DNA from: CAYPPG01 sp964412555
GTDB taxonomy: Bacteria > Hinthialibacterota > Hinthialibacteria > Hinthialibacterales > Hinthialibacteraceae
Length of the DNA: 64,000 nt
NCBI GenBank assembly: GCA_964412555.1
Contig: CAYPPG010000045.1
Span: 1 to 64,000 of the forward strand
Reading direction: 5' to 3'
The notes below the pieces were generated by a model. It had not been told where the DNA came from. It saw nothing but the letters and a program-made list of their open reading frames with translations, and did no database searches. This document shows positions 43,419 through 52,576 of the stretch, piece by piece. Within the stretch, counting starts at the first letter, position 1; each line of letters starts with the position of its first letter. The translations under genes were made by a program, and so were the position numbers.

Positions 43419-44748
43419 CGAAAATTTCTTCCCTCGAATAAAATTCAAATTCACCATCTTCGAGAATGGCGAGTAAGGCGGGACTACGATTAGTATAAAT
43501 CGCATCGAAGTCTTTGACTCCTGTTACTCCATGATACGATTCCGTTGTCATTTTCGCCAGTTCATCGCGAATCAAGGCCCGGTTCAAACCGGCTTTTTCG
43601 ATGGCTTCGATGATCATATTCATACCGTCATAGGCATGGGCCGCATAGGTTTCAGGCGGTTCGCCAAAACGGGCTTCGAAATCTTTGCAGAATTGAACAT
43701 ATTTGGGGTCATCGCTTTCGGGATCGTAGGGATAGCCAGCTGCCACCTTCCCGGCCTTGTCTCCGATAATTTCAAGAAATTCATCAGACACCATCCGGTC
43801 ACTTCCAAAGAACCATTGATCCATCCCCATTTCCCGCATTTGTTTGAGAACCAAAGCCGATTCATAGGCGTTTCCATAAGTAATAACACCATCTGGGTTC
43901 AAGGATTTGATTCGTCTCAATTGATTGGTAAAATCAGTATCGCCGACACGATACTGCATCTCGGTCACGAATGGGTATCCAAGCCGTGTAGCACCATCAC
44001 GGAACTCGTCGATACTCATACGGCCATAACGATTGCCTGCCCGCAAAGCGGCAACTCGCCGGAGTCTTAATTTTTTAAAGGCATAGTCAGCCAGGAAATA
44101 ACACATTTGCCGGTCATCGGTAATATTCCGAAAGACCCAAGGGATCTTCGTTTCAATGAACGTCGGATCTGTATCGCCGGTGTTCATCAAGGGAATTTCG
44201 ATCTTGAGTGCTACACGAATGGCGATATGACTGTTCGCTCCGTCGATTGTTCCTAAAACAGCCCAAACATTTTCCTTATACGCCATATCGACGATTTCAC
44301 TACCGGATGCTCCCCATAAACCGTTGTCGTTATGCACCATCATTTCATAAGGAATATCTCCATGATATCCGCCGCGGGCATTCGCCTGTTCAATGGCCAA
44401 TTTCGCGCCTTGCATCATTTTCACACCGAGCGGTTCTTCATGCGAAGCCCCACCGGTTGCTACCGAAACGGTCTTCATGATAGGACCAATAAAACCTATA
44501 CGGACGGTATCGAGATGATCCGGTTCGGGAATGTGCCGTCCATAGCCAGTATATTCCAACGGATCCAAAAAGAAGCGCTTATACGGTTCCGTAAACCGTC
44601 CATAGGGTAAATATTCTTTTGGCGTTTTCCCATAATATAATGCTTGATTCCTCTCCTCTTTCTGCGAAACCTGTTCCTCCGCTGAAAGTCCTCCCATGAT
44701 TCCAATGAAAAGCCAAAGGGTGACAAAGAAAGTCCGAAAGCATATCAT
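43393..44748 (-). CDS. Branched-chain-type substrate-binding protein, first tandem copy
   Basis: The 451-residue protein has a signal peptide (MICFRTFFVTLW to LSA, about 1-23) and GGAGGA before the ATG. The mature part is a Peripla_BP_6 fold: VRIGFIGPI near 82, GAKLAIEQANARGGYHG near 115, VWAVLGTIDGANSHIA near 160, and AYDGMNMIIEAIEKAGL near 390. Such proteins bind amino acids, amides or aromatic acids for an ABC importer, but no LivHMGF-like permease or ATPase is nearby, so it may serve a distant transporter or act as a sensor. It is fifth in a seven-gene minus-strand series. An intrinsic terminator follows its stop. Confidence 0.88.
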   Translation of the reverse strand: MICFRTFFVTLWLFIGIMGGLSAEEQVSQKEERNQALYYGKTPKEYLPYGRFTEPYKRFFLDPLEYTGYGRHIPEPDHLDTVRIGFIGPIMKTVSVATGGASHEEPLGVKMMQGAKLAIEQANARGGYHGDIPYEMMVHNDNGLWGASGSEIVDMAYKENVWAVLGTIDGANSHIAIRVALKIEIPLMNTGDTDPTFIETKIPWVFRNITDDRQMCYFLADYAFKKLRLRRVAALRAGNRYGRMSIDEFRDGATRLGYPFVTEMQYRVGDTDFTNQLRRIKSLNPDGVITYGNAYESALVLKQMREMGMDQWFFGSDRMVSDEFLEIIGDKAGKVAAGYPYDPESDDPKYVQFCKDFEARFGEPPETYAAHAYDGMNMIIEAIEKAGLNRALIRDELAKMTTESYHGVTGVKDFDAIYTNRSPALLAILEDGEFEFYSREEIFDEQEQLGR

Positions 44749-44809
44749 CGTTTCTATCCTCCACGATCACAGTAAAATCGTAGTTCTACACATTCTATTT
44801 TGTGCTTAC

Positions 44810-45952
44810 TTAAAAAGTTTTCAATCCTTCCCAATACCCATTGCCATATCCCCGGGCAATACCATGCCCCGTTCCAATCCAAACATCATCTCCTTGAAAA
44901 TCGGTCGTAATTACAAAATGATTCGGTAAATCCAAATTGGTGGGAACGGTGCGAATCTCATGGTTTCCGGCCATTACATGCGCTGTCCATGTCTTTGCAT
45001 CTTCCGAATCTCTTTTGTAAGTAACCCATGTATCCGTTTCAAAATCAACAAGTTCCGAGAGTCCTTTATCCGTACAAACAGAACAAGCCGTTGCAGATCG
45101 GCCTTTTGCAAAATTAATGAAATTGCTGGACAAACCGCTGTCATGATCCATATACCCGCGCCAATGGCGGCCGTCGTACCGGCTCATCCCGAAATAAGTT
45201 GTCCCCCAAAGAATCTTATCTACGTAGGATACGGAAGTGGTAATAATATGGATGATTCCGTCATCCCGGTAAAGATCGATTTCCATCTCTTTGTCGGGAT
45301 CCCGATAATCCTTCCAGCTTTGTGATTTCACGTCCCATTCCAGAATCCCGCCGCCCCAGACAGCGACGTAGACTTTTTCGTCGGCAGAATCGATACTGTA
45401 GCACCAGATTTCTTCCATAGGTGCATTCTTTTCGGTATAAATCGCCCATTCACCGGTGATGGTGTTATAACTGCTTACTCCTGCTGTTGTAGCCGCCCAT
45501 ACATCATCGCCTTGAACGGTAACAGCATAGACGACATCGTTCACGAGGCCGCTGTTCAGCTGATGAAAATGATCGAACCGCCCGGCACTGAAACGGGCCA
45601 AGCCACCTCCGAAAAGTGCCAGCCATAAATCGCCGGTCTTCGGGCTGATCGCGATTCCGGCCACCACTTTCCAGGGCAGGCCGTCTTCCATCGTCCAGCT
45701 TTTCCATTTGCCGTTTTCATAGAGGACCAATCCCTCTTCGGTACCGATCCAGAGGCGGTCACCGTCCGCTTTCAAGAAGAATATATGGTCGTTGATCAAG
45801 GCTCCATCTGTGGATTCTGTCGTAAAGGATTCCCACTCCGTATAAACATACGGTTCTCCCGCCAATTTGACGGAGGGATTCGATTGTTCTTCAGACCATC
45901 CATTCGGCAATAGAACGGCAGCCGCCATGATCCATACAGTAAGCGCCCGCAT
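44810..45952 (-). CDS. Secreted beta-propeller protein of the ligand-sensor (Reg_prop) type
   Basis: The ATG at 45952 (AAAGGA upstream) gives 380 residues with a signal peptide ending near WSE. The body has repeated blades like those in the periplasmic sensor part of hybrid kinases: WIGTEEGLVLYENGKWKSWT, LWLALFGGGLARFSAG, VWAATTAGVSSYN, ILWGTTYFGMSRYDGRHW. There is no kinase or membrane segment, so it is a free secreted or periplasmic propeller. Nine bases separate it from the upstream cytochrome stop reading frame boundary, so both are one transcript. It could be a partner or ligand sensor for the cytochrome module; ligand unknown. Confidence 0.75.
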   Translation of the reverse strand: MRALTVWIMAAAVLLPNGWSEEQSNPSVKLAGEPYVYTEWESFTTESTDGALINDHIFFLKADGDRLWIGTEEGLVLYENGKWKSWTMEDGLPWKVVAGIAISPKTGDLWLALFGGGLARFSAGRFDHFHQLNSGLVNDVVYAVTVQGDDVWAATTAGVSSYNTITGEWAIYTEKNAPMEEIWCYSIDSADEKVYVAVWGGGILEWDVKSQSWKDYRDPDKEMEIDLYRDDGIIHIITTSVSYVDKILWGTTYFGMSRYDGRHWRGYMDHDSGLSSNFINFAKGRSATACSVCTDKGLSELVDFETDTWVTYKRDSEDAKTWTAHVMAGNHEIRTVPTNLDLPNHFVITTDFQGDDVWIGTGHGIARGYGNGYWEGLKTF

Positions 45953-45967
45953 CGTTTTCAATCCTTT

Positions 45968-48820
45968 CTACAATGTTTTCAGATATTCAACCAGATCGTT
46001 CAGTTCATCTTTCGTCATATCGTTGGTCACTCCATGTGTGTCATGCGGATTGAACCTCGTCCATATTTCCTCCAAGGTTTCCGAACGGCCATCATGAAGA
46101 TAGGGAGCCGTTTCATAGATGTTATTCAAATGAGGCACATCGAATTCGGTGTTTGTATCCAGCCACGATTCGGAACCGATTTCGAAGACCTCTCGATTGG
46201 TATAATAGGGTGGGCAATGGCAAAAATCACAACGGTTATCGAGAGGAATCTCGTTCCCCATATTGTCATGAGTTCGCTCGAAAATTTCTTGGCCGCGTCG
46301 TTGGGCGGGAGTCAATTCATCTCCCATGCGATAACGATTGGGTGCACGGGTGATCGTGCAAATGTAGCGGTCCAGCGCTTCCGCTTGTTCGAGAGTGAAA
46401 GGATCGATCCGAGTGAAGAAAACCGCCAGGCGTGGCCCGCATTGCCGGCGTAAACTTGGATTCGTGCCTTCCCACTTGAATGGAGCCGTATCCAAAATTC
46501 CCCGCAATGTTCGGTTGTCGACCGGATTGATGCCCACTCCATCCGGTTCGATATCATAGGTGATCCCGTCGATTCCACCATCCGGATGGCAGGAATGACA
46601 GGAAAATTGCCGTCCATAGGTGACGTCCGCGCTGTGAAAGATTCGTTCTCCATACCGCGCTTGTGTAATTTCTGTCGGACCACCGAGATCGAAAACTTTG
46701 ACTCGTTCTCTTTTTTCGATATCGACTACGGAGATACTATCGTCCAGTCCATCCGTAACGTACAAATAACGGTCATCGGGAGAAACGACCATACCACGCG
46801 GGCTTCGACCAACGGCGATCCGTTTCTCCACATATTCAAAACTCATGCCCAGATGGTTGGGAAGCCTCTCTTTCCGTTCCCAATCACTCGCAGTGGTCAA
46901 GAGGCGTTTCATTTTGCTCAAATCGAGCATCGCTACGGCATCGATTCCGCCACCGCTAATAAAGCCATAGCGTCCATCATGCGTTATAACGACATCCGTC
47001 GGATCCGAAAAAAAAGAATTGACTTCGTCGAGTAACAACTGATCCACCCGGCCGTCTTTCCACAAAATCCCAATGCCGTTGTTCATTACCCAGCCTTGAA
47101 TGACACGGGTCATCGGAACGAGGTTTTTTGTCCGAACCAATGTCACCAATGCAAATTCTCCATCCGGAGAAAAATCGATACCCTGCACCAGATTGGCTCC
47201 AGGGATAAAATACCGATCCGTTACGAAAGAACGATCGGTACCGATGACCGTCACTTCGGATCGTGAGGGAGTACGAAATTTCACAAAATGAGAAAGATTG
47301 TTTGTCACATATACCGACTCGCCATCCGGTGCACGGACTACACCCCATGTTCCTCTGCCGGCGGCAAGCCGCTTGATTTCTTTTTGCAGTTTCAAATCGA
47401 CAACCGAAACGTCGTAACTTCCGCAATTGGCAACATAGAGAAGCGTGCCTTCCACGTTGGTCACCATTTCATGGGGTTCGTCGCCGACGGAAATGGTATT
47501 CAATATTTCATAGGTTTCCGTATCAATGACTGAAACGGTATCCGATCCTCGGTTGCTGGCAAAGGCGCAGCTTTCATTCGGGGAAAAACAAACATGGTGC
47601 GGTTGATTCTCAATCTCTATTTCCGAGAGGACATCCCCTGTTGCCGTATCTACGACAATAACACTGTCGGATCCTTCACAGGCTACAAATAATCGTTTCC
47701 CGTCTTTCGTGATCGCGAGATTGAAAGGAGTTTTATATTCGATAAAGCCAGTTTCCACTTTTTCGGGGGTGGAGTGATCAATCTTCTCCCACATCGCTTC
47801 GAAATCGAATTTTTCCCCGTGCACTTCCGCCGGATGGCATTTGAGACAAGTTTCCCGATTGACTTCCAAGAGACCAGCAGCGCGAGAGGCCACTGGATCG
47901 AGCATGATCGCTTCGGCCCTATATTCGCTGCCGGCTCCATGGCAGCTTTCACAATGAACTCCTTGTGCCGGATCGAACGCTTCTGTAAATCGTCCAGCCG
48001 GTTCGCCGTGGCCGGTCGTGTGACATTTCAAACACTCATCCGCGGCTTGCGGATCACCTTCGATCCCTTTTTCCAAGGCGATCTTTTTCGCTTTTTCCGT
48101 GCCAAGTATCGCATATGCACGGGCGTGCTTCGACAGCCGCCACTTACTGTACTGATATCCCATTTCAGCGGAATTATGGCATTCACCACATGCAATTGAT
48201 CCGATATATTTCGGACCAGGTAATAACTCCACTTCCCGCTCAACAGTTTCAGTTAACTCGCCACCTCGTCCCGGATGCCCGATTTCTTTCAGCGCCTCCT
48301 GATAATCAAACTTTTTCACTTTGATTACGGCGATGTGAGAACCCTTTTCTTTATGGCACATCATGCAGGATTCTTCGTCAGGCATCATCAAACCGGCTTC
48401 CATCGCCTTCATTTTGTTTTGCATGATTTCCGCCGGCATGTATTCACTCCCCGGCCCATGACACAATTCACACTGAACACCGTCTTCATGATGAAAGGTT
48501 TGATCTTTTTCCCAATCTTCCACATCAAAAGCGGTCGTATGGCAGCCAAGACAAATCGGGCTTTCATACGGTTCGACATCGATACCGGACAAACGGGCGA
48601 TCTCTTTCGCCTCTTTCATCCCCAGAGCAGCATACGCATTCGCATGAGGAGAAAGCCGCCAGGGATTGAATTGATCCCGATGGCCTGCCATATGATGGCA
48701 TTCACGGCATACAATCTCTCCGATATATACGCGTTCGGCTGCTTTGACTACAGGCAAATTCACCAGCGCCAAAAAAAATACAAAAACTGTATGCACGTAG
48801 TATATTGAGCGCGGCTTCAT
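45968..48820 (-). CDS. Ten-heme cytochrome c554-like / YVTN propeller / di-heme peroxidase fusion
   Basis: The 950-residue exported protein (signal about 1-27) has ten CxxCH heme sites. Eight lie in two homologous tetraheme modules of cytochrome c554 type: CRECH 38, CLGCH 90, CELCH 117, CMMCH 152, then CGECH 211, CLKCH 263, CESCH 290, CLKCH 325. Residues of about 365-700 form a YVTN-type propeller (VVDTATGDVL, VIDTETYEIL, YVTDGLDDSISVVD). The C-terminal part has two more sites, CHSCH near 743 and CDFCH near 862, in a MauG/cytochrome c peroxidase-like context (GREIFER-like QEIFERTHD). A periplasmic or surface electron-transfer role is likely; peroxidase activity is inference. GAGGATAT precedes the ATG, and the upstream UnbV gene ends 13 bp before. 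Confidence 0.88.
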   Translation of the reverse strand: MKPRSIYYVHTVFVFFLALVNLPVVKAAERVYIGEIVCRECHHMAGHRDQFNPWRLSPHANAYAALGMKEAKEIARLSGIDVEPYESPICLGCHTTAFDVEDWEKDQTFHHEDGVQCELCHGPGSEYMPAEIMQNKMKAMEAGLMMPDEESCMMCHKEKGSHIAVIKVKKFDYQEALKEIGHPGRGGELTETVEREVELLPGPKYIGSIACGECHNSAEMGYQYSKWRLSKHARAYAILGTEKAKKIALEKGIEGDPQAADECLKCHTTGHGEPAGRFTEAFDPAQGVHCESCHGAGSEYRAEAIMLDPVASRAAGLLEVNRETCLKCHPAEVHGEKFDFEAMWEKIDHSTPEKVETGFIEYKTPFNLAITKDGKRLFVACEGSDSVIVVDTATGDVLSEIEIENQPHHVCFSPNESCAFASNRGSDTVSVIDTETYEILNTISVGDEPHEMVTNVEGTLLYVANCGSYDVSVVDLKLQKEIKRLAAGRGTWGVVRAPDGESVYVTNNLSHFVKFRTPSRSEVTVIGTDRSFVTDRYFIPGANLVQGIDFSPDGEFALVTLVRTKNLVPMTRVIQGWVMNNGIGILWKDGRVDQLLLDEVNSFFSDPTDVVITHDGRYGFISGGGIDAVAMLDLSKMKRLLTTASDWERKERLPNHLGMSFEYVEKRIAVGRSPRGMVVSPDDRYLYVTDGLDDSISVVDIEKRERVKVFDLGGPTEITQARYGERIFHSADVTYGRQFSCHSCHPDGGIDGITYDIEPDGVGINPVDNRTLRGILDTAPFKWEGTNPSLRRQCGPRLAVFFTRIDPFTLEQAEALDRYICTITRAPNRYRMGDELTPAQRRGQEIFERTHDNMGNEIPLDNRCDFCHCPPYYTNREVFEIGSESWLDTNTEFDVPHLNNIYETAPYLHDGRSETLEEIWTRFNPHDTHGVTNDMTKDELNDLVEYLKTL

Positions 48821-48833
48821 TCGAATATCCTCT

Positions 48834-50474
48834 CTATTTCTCGTTCGGTTCTGTAATCGTCAAGGCTTGATTAGCTTTGACCTGTTCCAGAACTTGCGTT
48901 GCTCCCGTTGGCCAGCGAATCTCGATCGTTTCCACAATTTCATTTTGTCCTAAGCCAAAATGAGCGCGATAGTCGCTTTGTGACAGGTAGCCGGAGCTGC
49001 TGATGATATCACGTGTCTGTGTTTTTCCACCGGCCGTCACACGAATTCTCGTTCCGATCGCATCTCTGTTGCTCATCGTTCCGATTGCATGAATTTCCAA
49101 CCAATGATTGCGGTTGCCGCCGTCGTTGCGCAACAGGCGGCAGCGGTCACTGACGTTTAAAACCAACACATCCAAATCGCCGTCATTATCGTAATCCCCG
49201 ACAGCGGATCCCCGGCTGACATAATCCTCTTGAAAATCCGGTCCGCAGCGTGCAGAGACATCCTGAAATGTTTTCCCTTGTTGATTGAGCAAAATAATGT
49301 CTTCCTCGGCATCCAGCTTATGGGGATCGCCGTTCACAATAAGAATATCGAGGTAACCGTCACAATTGAAATCGAAGAAGTTCCCCGACCAGCTGGTATA
49401 TTGACCGCAGGAGGCCGCCAGCCCCATCTGGGCGCTCATTTCCTCGAAATAGCCCAAACCGGTATTGCGGTAGAGGCAACTATATCCCATATCCGGAACC
49501 ATCAAATCGATGAATCCGTCCAAATCGAAATCACCGAATTCCGGTCCCATTGCCGAGGTGGCCTCTCCGTTCTGTCCGAATCCAGTAGCCGTTTCCAAGG
49601 CGATGTTGGTGAAGGTCCCATCCCCATTGTTTTGATATAAATAATTCTCCATCGCGTCATTCGCAACGAATACATCCATATCGCCGTCATTATCGATGTC
49701 GCAGGATGAAACACCCATCGCACGTCCGTTGGGATTGATGAGCCCTGCTTGTTCCGTTACATTTTCGAACGTGCCATCTCCGTTGTTGTGATATAAAATG
49801 TCTTGCTGGCCGTGATACGATAGCGGTCCAGGAAAATGATCGGGCGCATAATAATAGTTGTAATTCGGATCGTATTCGAGATAGTTCCCGACGTATAAAT
49901 CCAGAAAACCATCTTTATCGTAATCCAAAAAAGTGCTGCCGATCCCCCACAGATCGTTTTCCAATCCGGCTTCTTTGGTGAATTCGGTAAACGTGCCATC
50001 TCCATTGTTGCGATAGAACACGTTTGGCCCCCAATTCGTCACCCACAAATCGGCGTCACCATCGTTATCATAATCCGCCGAAACACAAGCCATGCCTAAT
50101 CCTTTATGACCTACCCCCGCTTTTTCCGTCACGTCCGTAAAAGTTCCGTCTCCATTATTGCGATAGAGAGCATTTTTCAGTTTTCCTTCCAGATGCCGTC
50201 CTCGGACATGACTCAAATCTTTCACATAGGATCCGTTGACTAAGTAGATATCAAGATCGTCATCTCCATCGTAATCGAAGAAGGCACATCCGGCCCCAGT
50301 CGCCTCGATGATATTGCTCATTTCGTCATCACCGAAACTGTGTAGAAAATGAATTCCCGCCTTCTCCGTCACATCCGTGAGTACAGGTAATTCCTCGGCA
50401 TGCATGGAACTGCTTATAATCAGGCCGATCAATAATACAAAGTATGCTTTTCGCACTTTCAATCCATTAACCAT
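48834..50474 (-). CDS. Secreted FG-GAP/VCBS repeat protein with ASPIC/UnbV domain (CRTAC1-like)
   Basis: The 546-residue protein has a signal peptide (about 1-26) and then about nine FG-GAP-type repeats, each with a calcium-loop pattern such as DYDGDDDLDIYLVNGS, DYDNDGDADLWVTN or DYDKDGFLDLYVGN, interleaved with YRNNGDGTFT(D/E). The last 95 residues are an ASPIC/UnbV domain (NHWLEIHAIG, GTRIRVTAGGKTQTR, HFGLGQNEIVETIEIRWPTG). Such proteins form calcium-stabilised propellers outside the cytoplasm; molecular roles are mostly unknown. AGGACAGG precedes the ATG. Tight spacing to the cytochrome fusion gene suggests a shared complex. Confidence 0.9.
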   Translation of the reverse strand: MVNGLKVRKAYFVLLIGLIISSSMHAEELPVLTDVTEKAGIHFLHSFGDDEMSNIIEATGAGCAFFDYDGDDDLDIYLVNGSYVKDLSHVRGRHLEGKLKNALYRNNGDGTFTDVTEKAGVGHKGLGMACVSADYDNDGDADLWVTNWGPNVFYRNNGDGTFTEFTKEAGLENDLWGIGSTFLDYDKDGFLDLYVGNYLEYDPNYNYYYAPDHFPGPLSYHGQQDILYHNNGDGTFENVTEQAGLINPNGRAMGVSSCDIDNDGDMDVFVANDAMENYLYQNNGDGTFTNIALETATGFGQNGEATSAMGPEFGDFDLDGFIDLMVPDMGYSCLYRNTGLGYFEEMSAQMGLAASCGQYTSWSGNFFDFNCDGYLDILIVNGDPHKLDAEEDIILLNQQGKTFQDVSARCGPDFQEDYVSRGSAVGDYDNDGDLDVLVLNVSDRCRLLRNDGGNRNHWLEIHAIGTMSNRDAIGTRIRVTAGGKTQTRDIISSSGYLSQSDYRAHFGLGQNEIVETIEIRWPTGATQVLEQVKANQALTITEPNEK

Positions 50475-50555
50475 CCTGTCCTCATTTTTCCTTATTCATA
50501 AAGTCCTAGACAAGCAATTTCGAGCAGTCTTCAGAGATCATTCACATATTTATTG

Positions 50556-52559
50556 TTAATTATCTCTCACTACACAATTCCATTGCGCGCCCAAGTCCAC
50601 CCATTCAATCATTACAATTCGTTCATATTCCGATAATGCTTTTTCCGGCGGCATCAAGGTCACATCACTCGAATAAGGAATCTCGCCGCTGCTCATTCTT
50701 TTTCCGAATAAATGCCAGATCAACGGACTCTCTTTTGCTTTTCCAGGGATCACATACCATTCCTTCGGGCGGCTGGGAATTTCATTCAAAAGATTTTCAT
50801 AGGCAATGCTGAAAAAGGCTCCCTGTTCCCGGTGTGAAACCATCGTCGTGACATCGAGATTGGGTATCGCATTGCCAGCGCTGTGGCAATTCGCAGTGGA
50901 ACATTTTTGTTGGAGAATCGGTGCAATTTGATGTTGAAAATCAACCGTTCTCCGCCTTTCCGGCGGTAGCGTCAATTGGGCAGCCGGTTTGACTATCGCT
51001 TGTACCAAGCGGTTTGGCGGAGACCATTCCCGGTCTTCATGGCAGCCGATACAACCGCGTTTTTCCTTCGGCATGACCCAGGTCCAATGTTCTTGTGAGC
51101 GTATAGCAACATTGTTTTCATCGAGCAATTGAAACGTGAGAGGTGTACAGGCCGGTACTTCGATATGAAAAGAACCATCCGGTTCCACCGGCACCACACC
51201 CAGGATTCGCCGAAGCCCAAAGAGCGTCCCTGAGTATTGATTCGATCCCGGTCCCGCCATACATTTCGGAACCGAAACCGGAAAACGCCGTTGATTTTCT
51301 TGAATCGGCCCCCCTTCGATCACTCGCAACTTTTTAATTGAGCCATCCGGGATCGGTTCCATGTTCGTCGTGTAGGCGTTCAAACAATAGATGATTCCAG
51401 TATCAACATCAAAATTGACGACGCTGGAACGGCCTTCAACCCGCGGATGAGGAGCCAGAACATGAGTGTCAATCGAATGCCATTCATGATTCCGGTAGAT
51501 TTCTTCTATGCGCTGGCCGGTTTCTTTGGAAACACGGAAAATTCCATAACTCGCTCCCGGCAAAATCGGACAATACGAAGCCAACAATCCTCCATCCGGC
51601 AAAGGACAAGGACTGTGATAAAACTGATTTTCAAAAGAACTCAAACGTCGGTAAGAACGTAAAGGACGCCTAAGAGAGACATAGGCGATATTTCCGCCCC
51701 CCAGGCGAGTAGATCGATTGGATTCGATGAAGTAGACACGATCGTTATAGGATACACGAACCATACCTTTGAAAATCGGTTTTTCATGATTCCCGTAAAA
51801 AGGCATCAAATCCGTGCCGTCAATGCTGACGGCCATCAACGAAAACAGACCGGTGGGAGCGAATCGTGAACCGAATCGATTCCAACTACTGAAGACGATA
51901 CGCCCGTTCGGTAAGACATCCGGAGATGATTCCGCACTCAAATTGTATGTGATACGATGAACGTTTTCTCCTTCCAAATTGCTTACATACAATGAATAGG
52001 CCGGGCCGAATCCATATTCGTTCACCCAACCATGTTCTGAACTTAAATAAGCGATTTGATCGGTTGGAGTTGCATCGTTCAAAAAGAAAAGAGCGCCGAC
52101 ATAAAGGGGCGATACACAATCGGCTTCCGTATCCGTAATTTGAACTTTATTCGAGCCATCCCGATCCATCCGCCAAATCTGCCAATTGGAATCAGTTGTC
52201 TTTTTTCCGGCGAACAATATTGACTGCCCATCAAAAGAGACATCGGGATCACAAGCGGAAAAAAAATCATCAGTCAGGTTTTTAGACAGAGATCCAGTAT
52301 GACGGGGTGAGTATGACACAATCCGATACCCATTCCCATATCGCTCCGAAGGGACAAAAACTTTGGAGGCTGAAGCAGGCGAATCGGATTCGAAATCGAC
52401 CGGCACTTGGACAAACACGAGGTCCGGCAGTGTTTCTGCTGCATAGGAATTCTTTTCCACCATTTCCGCAAAAGAAAAGGTTAGTACAAAAACCATTGAA
52501 GCGATTGTCTGTGCCCGAAGCAGACCAAATAGAATAAATGATCGGCTTATGATATACAT
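50556..52559 (-). CDS. HzsA-like PD40 propeller cytochrome
   Basis: The 667-residue exported protein resembles the hydrazine synthase alpha-subunit family widely found in Planctomycetes and relatives. After the signal region (about 1-40) comes a PD40/WD40-like propeller (DPDVSFDGQSILFAGKK, SSPDVLPNGRIVFSSW), a middle domain (GVVPVEPDGSFHIEVPA near 460), then two heme c sites: CIGCH near 503 and an unusual CSTANCH (CX4CH) near 551. True HzsA also needs HzsB and HzsC and an anammox setting, neither of which is seen, so hydrazine synthesis is not claimed. GAGGTAGG precedes the ATG. The chorismatase-like gene ends 17 bp upstream, and the UnbV gene follows after 81 bp. Confidence 0.78.
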   Translation of the reverse strand: MYIISRSFILFGLLRAQTIASMVFVLTFSFAEMVEKNSYAAETLPDLVFVQVPVDFESDSPASASKVFVPSERYGNGYRIVSYSPRHTGSLSKNLTDDFFSACDPDVSFDGQSILFAGKKTTDSNWQIWRMDRDGSNKVQITDTEADCVSPLYVGALFFLNDATPTDQIAYLSSEHGWVNEYGFGPAYSLYVSNLEGENVHRITYNLSAESSPDVLPNGRIVFSSWNRFGSRFAPTGLFSLMAVSIDGTDLMPFYGNHEKPIFKGMVRVSYNDRVYFIESNRSTRLGGGNIAYVSLRRPLRSYRRLSSFENQFYHSPCPLPDGGLLASYCPILPGASYGIFRVSKETGQRIEEIYRNHEWHSIDTHVLAPHPRVEGRSSVVNFDVDTGIIYCLNAYTTNMEPIPDGSIKKLRVIEGGPIQENQRRFPVSVPKCMAGPGSNQYSGTLFGLRRILGVVPVEPDGSFHIEVPACTPLTFQLLDENNVAIRSQEHWTWVMPKEKRGCIGCHEDREWSPPNRLVQAIVKPAAQLTLPPERRRTVDFQHQIAPILQQKCSTANCHSAGNAIPNLDVTTMVSHREQGAFFSIAYENLLNEIPSRPKEWYVIPGKAKESPLIWHLFGKRMSSGEIPYSSDVTLMPPEKALSEYERIVMIEWVDLGAQWNCVVRDN

Positions 52560-52576
52560 GGCCTACCTCAAATCTA

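Noticed and set aside
50556..52559. Anammox hydrazine synthase
   Set aside because: No HzsB/HzsC partners and no nitrogen-metabolism genes; the family is widespread outside anammox bacteria.
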